Assembly: GCA_019856515.1 (NCBI GenBank)
Contig: CP082230.1
Location: 2,170,001 to 2,234,000, forward strand
Length of the DNA stretch: 64,000 nt
From: Prolixibacteraceae bacterium
GTDB taxonomy: Bacteria > Bacteroidota > Bacteroidia > Bacteroidales > Prolixibacteraceae
Reading direction: 5' to 3'
This document shows positions 35,339 through 41,490 of this stretch, in pieces. The notes under the pieces were generated by a model that saw only the letters and a list, made by a program, of their open reading frames with translations, did no database searches and had not been told where the DNA came from. Each line of letters opens with the position of its first letter. Positions within the stretch are counted from its first letter, which is position 1. The position numbers were made by a program, and so were the translations under genes.

Positions 35339-35458
35339 CTATCCCATTTTATCTACTGTATTTATCCAGAATCCAATGATCTGCAATAGTATAATTATCA
35401 CTCCGATGGTATATATCACCATAGAAACAACTCCTTTTTTCATCTCTTTTTGTGACAT
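35339..35458 (-). CDS. 39-aa single-helix membrane peptide, last gene of the rdh operon
   Basis: A short frame from the ATG at 35456-35458 to TAG at 35339-35341: MSQKEMKKGVVSMVIYTIGV, then IIILLQIIGFWINTVDKMG. It has a charged start, one hydrophobic helix of about 20 residues and a short tail. Its start overlaps the last 19 bp of the rdhC-like gene in another frame, which suggests translational coupling, and the operon terminator follows directly. No family is known to me. It could be a small accessory subunit of the membrane complex. Confidence 0.65.
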   Translation of the reverse strand: MSQKEMKKGVVSMVIYTIGVIIILLQIIGFWINTVDKMG

Positions 35459-36624
35459 ACTGATTTACATTTAAACGTACTCTTCGTTTTACCTTTTATA
35501 AAATTACGCAGTCGATTGGACAGGGTAAGCACCGCACCTGCAGGACAAAAATATCTACAGTAGAAACGTTTCCAGAAGAAGGAACTAAAAAGCATTAGTG
35601 GCAGAATAAACCAGATGAATCCATACCCATCTAGTTTGAATAGCGCAGCAAAAGGTTCATAGTTACCACTAGATGTGTTTCTAAAGTAGAGCATTGTCCC
35701 CACCGACACGAAGGTGAGGCCATAAAGAATTGTACTGCTATGTTTCTTGATCCAAGGGTGGACAGGCAGTTTAAAACCACTAATCATCGAAATAACCTCT
35801 TGCATGGCACCAAAAGGGCATATCCAAGCACAGTAGAGGTTCTTTCCTGAGACGATGATAAATAGTAAAGCGCCACCAACCACCAACCACCACGTGAAAT
35901 TGGTTGCTAGAGCAGGAATGTAGCCTAAAAATATAGATGTAAAATGGGAGATACTAAATGGAAAATTGTAGGCAAAACCAAGAAATACCAACCCACCCAA
36001 CAGGGTGACGTATCTTAATTTACTCCAACGTAATAAACTGCCTATCCAGGTCATCACAAACAGAATCAATATCACCAGCTCTTTCATCCCAAATGGAATA
36101 GTTCTATCATGCTGGATACCTTCAACCCCCAAAAGTGTAGTAGATACTTGATGAGAAGCCTTACGTATGGCATTTGTGAACCCCGTAGAGGATACAGTTG
36201 CACCAGTAACAGCATCCACATCTGTACCCAAGATCATCGCAGCATTCGCAGGTTGATTCACAAACTGATCAAAAAAGTGATACTTCTCCAATTTCAGTAT
36301 ATAAGAAGGCGTTTCACTATGATCTAAGAGTTCAAAATTAGAGATCTTACGATCTACCCTGATCTCTACCATAAATACGAAAGGACCTCCCCAACCTAAG
36401 CCTGTGGAGAAGACCATATAGCTAGCCTTTTTATCGTCAGATCCTTCTATCTTATAGGTCAAAGGTTCTGTCAATACAGGTTCGATTCTTTCTAATACAG
36501 GATAGCGATCCAACACCACTCGTTTCATCTTTCGTTCATCACGTAACAGTCCTGCCACATATAGAACGACCAGACATAAGATAGGAACCACCTTTACATA
36601 TCTACCCCACCTATTTTCTTTCAT
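35440..36624 (-). CDS. rdhC: NosR/PceC-type membrane flavoprotein (rdhC-like)
   Basis: 394 aa from the ATG at 36624 (MKENRWGRYVKV). A longer in-frame start at 36687 is less likely because it precedes the first helix with an unusual extension. The order is: one N-terminal helix; an extracytoplasmic FMN-binding domain with the flavinylation motif DAVTGATVSS (the Thr that receives FMN); then about five helices with two CX3CP motifs, CAWICPFGA and CRYFCPAGA. This is the architecture of PceC/RdhC and NosR, membrane proteins proposed to bring electrons to periplasmic reductases. It lies downstream of rdhA and the small anchor gene. Confidence 0.85.
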   Translation of the reverse strand: MKENRWGRYVKVVPILCLVVLYVAGLLRDERKMKRVVLDRYPVLERIEPVLTEPLTYKIEGSDDKKASYMVFSTGLGWGGPFVFMVEIRVDRKISNFELLDHSETPSYILKLEKYHFFDQFVNQPANAAMILGTDVDAVTGATVSSTGFTNAIRKASHQVSTTLLGVEGIQHDRTIPFGMKELVILILFVMTWIGSLLRWSKLRYVTLLGGLVFLGFAYNFPFSISHFTSIFLGYIPALATNFTWWLVVGGALLFIIVSGKNLYCAWICPFGAMQEVISMISGFKLPVHPWIKKHSSTILYGLTFVSVGTMLYFRNTSSGNYEPFAALFKLDGYGFIWFILPLMLFSSFFWKRFYCRYFCPAGAVLTLSNRLRNFIKGKTKSTFKCKSVCHKKR

Positions 36625-36743
36625 ATTTTTCATTCTTTCAAAACATTTTAGAGAGAGGGATACCGAGACTCTGAGCATAAAACACATACACCTTCTCTCT
36701 ATCTATACCAATTTAAATCATGAAATGAGTACTAGATAGCAAT

Positions 36744-37055
36744 CTACTTTACACGTTGCGCATCCGTTACTCCCACACGCTTCTTGGTCATAAACTTTGT
36801 TGCAATAGAGAAACAGATCAAAGCACTACCTCCAAAAATCAACATTCCTACACCAGCAGCTTGATTTTCATATTCAATTAATGAACTTACAGCCCATGCA
36901 ATAGCAAAAACCAATAAGGATAGCCCTCCAAAGATCAACAGAAGTGCTGGGAGTTTAAATTGATATTTACTCTTGAACTTTAATATCTGTATGATTCCTA
37001 AACAGGATAAAAAACCCAATATAAAGAACACCAATAGTAATAGATCTATATTCAT
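36744..37055 (-). CDS. rdhB: Small membrane protein, probable RdhB-like anchor
   Basis: 103 aa from the ATG at 37055. This start is decided by a strong AGGAGG 8-13 bp upstream, rare in this phylum, and by its position 2 bp after the rdhA stop. The protein has three hydrophobic helices (LLLLVFFILGFLSCLGIIQI, PALLLIFGGLSLLVFAIAWA and GVGMLIFGGSALICFSIAT) and a basic C-terminal end. In organohalide-respiring bacteria the catalytic subunit is held at the membrane by a short three-helix protein (RdhB). Sequence between these anchors is poorly conserved, so the assignment rests on size, topology and position. Confidence 0.7.
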   Translation of the reverse strand: MNIDLLLLVFFILGFLSCLGIIQILKFKSKYQFKLPALLLIFGGLSLLVFAIAWAVSSLIEYENQAAGVGMLIFGGSALICFSIATKFMTKKRVGVTDAQRVK

Positions 37056-37057
37056 AA

Positions 37058-38527
37058 TTATATCCTCCTTTTCCAATATGACTTCATTAACTTCTCACTT
37101 CCAGCTTTTCCATATCCAAACACCTCATCAAACGATCGGGCCATTCTTCTTAATCCTGGAATCTTTGTAATTACCTTGGCAGCATCGTGATGCCACATAT
37201 CAATCTTATTATATGGACATACAGAGATACAAACCCCGCATTCCCCCTTATTCACTCCCCAGAAAGACAGGCATTTTTGGTGGTCATTATACCACTTGTC
37301 AACACCAAGACCGTTACAATCATTCATTGGCAGATTATCTGGATCTGTCGTTTTATCCGACTTAGAGATAGCCTTACTCGGACACGAATCTGCACACTTC
37401 TGACAGATTTCACAGAACTCCTTTACTCCAAATGTTTTCGGTTCATCCAGTGCGATCTCTAGATCGGTATAGACTTTAGCCAAACGGACGCGAGGACCAT
37501 ACTCTTCCGTAACCAGCAGTCCCATACGAGATGATTCTCCCAGACCTGCTTGAATTGCCAAAGGAACACTTATCCCCACAGCATTACCAGCATGTACTGT
37601 ATTATAACCTAGTCGTCGAATCATATGAGCCATCCGTACACTTGTCTCCATCATCTGTGAATATCCCATAGTGGTAGCAGCAGCACCAATAGCAGAAGGC
37701 TGGACCTTATATGCTTCATAATCCATCTCAAAAGCCAATACAATCACCGACTTTGGCTTAAAATCGAACTGCACTTTTCGAAATGGATTTACATGAGACT
37801 CAATAGGATTACCATCCAGGTCCATCGGTACATGAACCTCCGTTTTGTATAACCAACGCTCCTCAAAAGGGGCAATTCCCACCAAATCGGCACCATAAAG
37901 CTTCGCGGCTTTCTTTATTGCATAAGATGCATCCTCAGGAGTCTCAAACTTATACTCATGAGGAGATTTCTTAAATTCGTTTGGATTAGAACCATGTTGC
38001 TTATATAATGATAAAGGCAACAAAGATCCATCAGGCATCGGAATGGAAGGACCACTTTCATTAGAACACTGACGAGACATTCCAGAGCCTGTAAAACTCT
38101 CAACGCCACCCGCTCCTGCATCAAAAGCCAAGTCAATATCTGTATGCCCTGGCTTCTTTACTTCTGACTCAGTAGTTTCTGAGCCTAAAGATGCAAAAGT
38201 ATGGCGTAGATCAGTATTATCATCTGCCTTTAATCGAATCATATTAAAACCATCCAACATGCATTTATTGAAAGCAGTATTAAATTGATCAAATCGCTCC
38301 ATATTTGGATCAATACGCATGATATCATCAATCGTTTTATGCTTTATCACAGAAACCTTAGGAATTTCGTTCTCTTCGCTATCCATATCCGGATCCGTCA
38401 AGGTTTGGGCAACTGTATGTCTAGGGGCTATTGCTGCTGACAACGTTGCCATAGCAGCTGTGAAGGAGCCAAACTTAATGGCATCTCTCCTCGAAATCTT
38501 ATTCTTTAAGTGACTGTTTGAATCCAT
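37058..38527 (-). CDS. rdhA: Tat-exported reductive dehalogenase, catalytic subunit RdhA
   Basis: 489 aa. The N-terminal Tat signal contains SRRDAIKF (Arg13-Arg14) followed by a hydrophobic Ala-rich stretch, so the folded enzyme would be exported. The cobalamin-binding region carries MGYSQMMETSVRMAHMIRRL (with the candidate proton-donor Tyr), GISVPLAIQAGLGESSRMG and EYGPRVRLAKVYTDL, all typical of RdhA. Two 4Fe-4S motifs follow: CEICQKCADSCP (Cys372-Cys382) and CX10CX2CX3CP (Cys419, 430, 433, 437). The family cleaves carbon-halogen bonds reductively with corrinoid and Fe-S clusters. With an anchor and an NosR/PceC-like protein in the same operon, a respiratory role is likely. The substrate is unknown; marine brominated or chlorinated compounds are plausible. 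Confidence 0.88.
   Translation of the reverse strand: MDSNSHLKNKISRRDAIKFGSFTAAMATLSAAIAPRHTVAQTLTDPDMDSEENEIPKVSVIKHKTIDDIMRIDPNMERFDQFNTAFNKCMLDGFNMIRLKADDNTDLRHTFASLGSETTESEVKKPGHTDIDLAFDAGAGGVESFTGSGMSRQCSNESGPSIPMPDGSLLPLSLYKQHGSNPNEFKKSPHEYKFETPEDASYAIKKAAKLYGADLVGIAPFEERWLYKTEVHVPMDLDGNPIESHVNPFRKVQFDFKPKSVIVLAFEMDYEAYKVQPSAIGAAATTMGYSQMMETSVRMAHMIRRLGYNTVHAGNAVGISVPLAIQAGLGESSRMGLLVTEEYGPRVRLAKVYTDLEIALDEPKTFGVKEFCEICQKCADSCPSKAISKSDKTTDPDNLPMNDCNGLGVDKWYNDHQKCLSFWGVNKGECGVCISVCPYNKIDMWHHDAAKVITKIPGLRRMARSFDEVFGYGKAGSEKLMKSYWKRRI
37064..37069 (-). promoter_or_regulatory. Strong Shine-Dalgarno AGGAGG before the rdhB-like gene
   Basis: AGGAGG on the minus strand overlaps the end of rdhA and precedes the ATG at 37055. 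Bacteroidota genes rarely use such a sequence, so it stands out and fixes the start. Confidence 0.7.
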
Positions 38528-38564
38528 ACTCTCTCTTCATTAAATTATATAATAACACTCATAA

Positions 38565-38582
38565 ACATACACATGTGTATGT
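38565..38582. promoter_or_regulatory. TetR operator candidate O1 (rdhA promoter region)
   Basis: ACATACACATGTGTATGT, a perfect 18-bp palindrome, 38 bp upstream of the rdhA start. The flank AATAAGATAAAAA recurs at O3. On the minus strand its end overlaps TATGTTTA, a near -7 element, so binding would block transcription of rdhA. Confidence 0.85.
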
Positions 38583-38680
38583 AATAAGATAAAAACTCCC
38601 ATGACAAACCTTATACAAGACTTTCAATCGGTACAACCAAAAGTCTAATAGCATCCACAAAACAGAATCCCCACAAAACA

Positions 38681-38698
38681 ACATACACATGTGTATGT
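38681..38698. promoter_or_regulatory. TetR operator candidate O2
   Basis: A second perfect copy of ACATACACATGTGTATGT, 116 bp from O1, within the 460-bp gap between rdhA and tetR. Confidence 0.85.
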
Positions 38699-38816
38699 AA
38701 TCTTTCAAAAAAATATACCTCACCCACTAGAGATAATATCTTCTATTATCAATTTACGACCTTTGCTTTAATAAAATGGCATGCCACGATATTATAGAAG
38801 CCGCTTATCACCCTAA

Positions 38817-38834
38817 ACATACACATGTGTATGT
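38817..38834. promoter_or_regulatory. TetR operator candidate O3
   Basis: A third perfect copy, 136 bp from O2, followed by AATAAGATAAAAA as at O1. Confidence 0.85.
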
Positions 38835-38948
38835 AATAAGATAAAAAAATATGAGTCCATAAATATATTGATCAGCATAGAGTTAATAAAAGTCACTCAA
38901 GTGATCGCCTCAAAGATATAATATTAATCCGTGTCACCACCACTTATA

Positions 38949-38966
38949 ACATACACAAGTGTATGT
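38949..38966. promoter_or_regulatory. TetR operator candidate O4 (after tetR)
   Basis: ACATACACAAGTGTATGT, one base different at the centre, 132 bp from O3 and 22 bp beyond the tetR stop codon. Confidence 0.8.
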
Positions 38967-38987
38967 TATAAGGCATAAAAAAACATA

Positions 38988-39581
38988 CTACAGTAGTTGT
39001 AGCACGAATTTATCCATTACAAAGGAACAAACGTCCTCTTTATTTTGTCCATCAAAGAAACGATCTTTGCTGGTATAATACCCCCAAATAAAACTATAAA
39101 AGGATCGTGTCTCTAACTCCACATTAATATTCGACCGAAGCTCTCCAGTAGCCATTCCGTGTCGTAACAAAGCCTTATGACTATCAAACATCTTCTTAAA
39201 AGCATTATCGACACGATCAATAATAGGTTGAATCTCTAGGGGCTTCTCTACCACCAATGCATTATACATCAAAGCCGATTTATGGTTCGTCTCGACCTCA
39301 TCAATCAAAAGAAGATGTACAACATTAGTGATGGTCTCCACTACAGGTAACGCTCTGTCATTCAACAAATGTTTAAAAGAATCAATTTCAAAAAAATGTG
39401 TCAATACTTGATCGTATAGATCGATCTTATTCTTGAAATTCCAATATATAGCCCCTCTAGAAAGCCCAACCTCATTTGCAACATCTTGCAATTTGGCTCC
39501 CTTATAAGATGTACGACAAAGCACATCCAAAGCTGATCGTATCAACAGCTCCTTCGTTATTTCACTCTTACTATGTTTCAC
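38988..39581 (-). CDS. TetR-family regulator of the rdh operon
   Basis: 197 aa. The N-terminal helix-turn-helix is clear (AKLQDVANEVGLSRGAIYWN then FKNKIDLYDQVLTHF, residues about 25-65). The C-terminal ligand domain resembles the AcrR/TtgR type in its phrases (RHGMATGELRSNINVELETR, SFIWGYYTSKDRFF). It lies directly upstream of rdhA on the same strand, with four copies of an 18-bp palindrome between them and a fifth in front of its own start. This arrangement fits an autoregulated repressor of the dehalogenase operon. The ligand would plausibly be the halogenated substrate; that is inference. Confidence 0.88.
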   Translation of the reverse strand: MKHSKSEITKELLIRSALDVLCRTSYKGAKLQDVANEVGLSRGAIYWNFKNKIDLYDQVLTHFFEIDSFKHLLNDRALPVVETITNVVHLLLIDEVETNHKSALMYNALVVEKPLEIQPIIDRVDNAFKKMFDSHKALLRHGMATGELRSNINVELETRSFYSFIWGYYTSKDRFFDGQNKEDVCSFVMDKFVLQLL

Positions 39582-39593
39582 GACCTAAAGATA

Positions 39594-39611
39594 ACAAACA
39601 CACGTGTATGT
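39594..39611. promoter_or_regulatory. TetR operator candidate O5 (tetR promoter)
   Basis: ACAAACACACGTGTATGT, two mismatches to the consensus, 12 bp before the tetR start codon, where autoregulation would act. Confidence 0.75.
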
Positions 39612-39766
39612 TCCAAATTATCATGCCACAATACAGTTCCCCCAAAAATGTAGCACCTTCAGCGCATAGGAGTTACAACAGCAATCATTACGTTAGTAAA
39701 TATCAATCCCACATAACAACCTCTATCAGTCAATACCAATGCCACGTAGAGACAAAGGAATAACGC

Positions 39767-39793
39767 GATGCTCGCGTCTATTTATTCATATTT
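39767..39793 (+). repeat. 27-bp direct repeat, right copy, flanking the rdh module
   Basis: GATGCTCGCGTCTATTTATT followed by CATATTT. It matches 35250-35276 except for one base, in the same orientation, 4.5 kb apart. CGCGATGCTCGCG here can form a small hairpin. Confidence 0.75.
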
Positions 39794-39908
39794 CGACCAA
39801 ACAACATAAAACCCATACAATCAGCATTATAAAACAACACTTCCAACCTCAAAATCAGGGGAGTTAAATCATATGTATCGCAAACATTTCTATGGGGATA
39901 TATCGACT

Positions 39909-40098
39909 CTCCTTCGACGCTGCTTCGACCTTCATCCGTCTTTTGTTCATATATTGCTCACATATTAGTCATATATTGGTTATATCTCGTTCGCACTATA
40001 TGTGGAAAAAGGGTCACTAATATGTGTGCATTAGATATGGGGTGAGTGAGCAATAGTCGAAGGAGATACGGAGGAGGTACGGAGGAAAGTCGAAGGAG
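39909..40098. other. Mirrored intergenic segment at the strand-composition switch
   Basis: The left part is C-rich (CTCCTTCGAC at 39909, TATTGCTCAC at 39952). The right part carries the reverse complements GTGAGCAATA (40046) and GTCGAAGGAG (40056 and 40089), with G-rich GGAGGAGGTACGGAGGAAAG between. The centre is AT-rich with repeats of the CATATATTGG type, and TGTGGAAAA at 40001-40009 is the complement of a DnaA-box-like TTTTCCACA. This gap of about 600 bp (39612-40213) contains no gene. Confidence 0.5.
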
Positions 40099-40213
40099 AT
40101 AGGTTTGATTATGATGCAAAAGGTTTTGTTTTTTTATGATCAAGAAGAACTAGAAAGCGAAATGTGGAGGGAAGGGTTTTGGTATTTGTTTTTATCTTTG
40201 TTATTGGAACAAA

Positions 40214-40723
40214 ATGAATTCAATGGTAGCAGATGAAAAGGGCGAGATGATCGCTAAACAGAAAGCTTTTGTAGACCATCTCTTTGTAAAGGAGATCGGT
40301 AGGATGCAGAGAGAGGGGTTTACTTTTTTCTCTTTTGTATTGATGGGGCAAGCCATCGAGACGCTTGGTGCCTTCTTGGATAAGAAACCGATGAAGGCGA
40401 CTGGACAGTCGGCAAAACGTTTTTCGAAGGGGCTTAATTGGTTGATGGGTGATCGTTATAAGGCGATCAATAAGGATCACTGGTTTTTCTTGAAATTTCG
40501 TAATCAGTTAACCCATTCGTTTGTTCCGAGCAGGGAGTTGATTTTAATCTCCGAGAGTGAACTGGAAGAGGGGATGCATCACTTAGGGCTGTATGAAGGT
40601 CGAAGGGTGCTGGTGGCTGAGCGAATGTATGAAGATCTGTGTAAGGGGTGTAAAAAGCTCTATGGGATGTTAGACCAGGGTCGCGTTGCCCCAACGCGTG
40701 TGGGTGAAATAAAACTATCATAA
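40214..40723 (+). CDS. HEPN-like helical protein of unknown function
   Basis: 169 aa, all-helical by pattern, no signal peptide. The segment FFLKFRNQLTHSFVPSRE contains R-x4-H (Arg96 to His101, RNQLTH), the signature of HEPN-type RNases, and sits in the expected fourth-helix-like position of a short helical bundle. An upstream helix has FSFVLMGQAIETLGAFLDKK. The match is short, so the call is tentative. The stop codon is 1 bp before the next gene's ATG, so the two are very likely co-expressed. Unlike genes to the left, the sense strand is G-rich. Confidence 0.5.
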   Translation: MNSMVADEKGEMIAKQKAFVDHLFVKEIGRMQREGFTFFSFVLMGQAIETLGAFLDKKPMKATGQSAKRFSKGLNWLMGDRYKAINKDHWFFLKFRNQLTHSFVPSRELILISESELEEGMHHLGLYEGRRVLVAERMYEDLCKGCKKLYGMLDQGRVAPTRVGEIKLS

Positions 40724-40724
40724 T

Positions 40725-41201
40725 ATGAGAAAAAAAATTGTTTTGATGGCAATAGTGGCCGTGGGCATCCTGCTATCACAGTGTAAAATACAGCAACATT
40801 TATGTCCATGTGATTCGCTGGCGGAGGATAGTATTTTAGGATACCATCTGAAGATGGATAGTGACATGTGGGCAGAGGTAGGCGAAGATGGGAAGTCTGT
40901 ATTGTCCTTGATGGTACGTGTAGAGGCGGTCAATCGTGAGACTTTTCCTGATGATTTGGTGATTGAGCAGTATGGGGTGAGTTTTGCAACCAAAGATGGT
41001 TTGTCTAACTACTTTACGAGTCATCAAGCAGGGGATCGTCCCAATGTGATGGAATTTTATTCGAAACCTGTGATGGGTGTTGCCTTGACAGATACGGTAA
41101 ATATAGCAATTCAGATTGTGCGTAATAAAGAGGTAAACTTTTTGAAAAATGATTCGCTTTATGCCGCCACATTAGATCTTTTAAAGACGGTGGAAGAGTA
41201 A
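40725..41201 (+). CDS. Lipoprotein of unknown function
   Basis: 158 aa with signal MRKKIVLMAIVAVGILLSQC (lipobox LSQC, lipidated Cys20). The mature part starts KIQQHLCPCDSLAEDS and is mainly beta-strand by pattern (MVRVEAVNRETF, VMEFYSKPVMGVALTDTVNI). I do not recognise a family. It starts 1 bp after the HEPN-like gene, so the two are coupled, although one product would be cytoplasmic and the other membrane-anchored. Confidence 0.75.
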   Translation: MRKKIVLMAIVAVGILLSQCKIQQHLCPCDSLAEDSILGYHLKMDSDMWAEVGEDGKSVLSLMVRVEAVNRETFPDDLVIEQYGVSFATKDGLSNYFTSHQAGDRPNVMEFYSKPVMGVALTDTVNIAIQIVRNKEVNFLKNDSLYAATLDLLKTVEE

Positions 41202-41318
41202 TATTCGATAGAATAAAGATGTTGGATGTTTTGGAGATAGAAGCTTATGGTGCTTCCGATTCGAACATCTCATGTGAAATAGAAGTTATGCCATTTCAAG
41301 AGCATAAACTAAAAACAA

Positions 41319-41368
41319 GGCCAATAGTCATATTATATCGTGGAACACGCTAATATGGACTATTGACC
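41319..41368 (-). terminator. Long inverted repeat after the beta-helix gene
   Basis: The left half (41319-41342, GGCCAATAGTC...CGTG) pairs with the right half (41346-41368, CACG...GACTATTGACC) around a GAA loop, with one bulge and a small internal loop. On the minus strand a T-rich tract (TTGTTTTTAG) follows, so it likely ends the 41491-44280 transcript. Confidence 0.6.
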
Positions 41369-41490
41369 TAAAGAAATCATAGGAACTAAAACTCTCTTTA
41401 ATAGGGTTAGTTTTCGGTTTGAACGGATTGATTTGAATCGTTACTGCGAGTGTGTTTAGTACAGTATATCTTCATCGATTCCGTATATTT

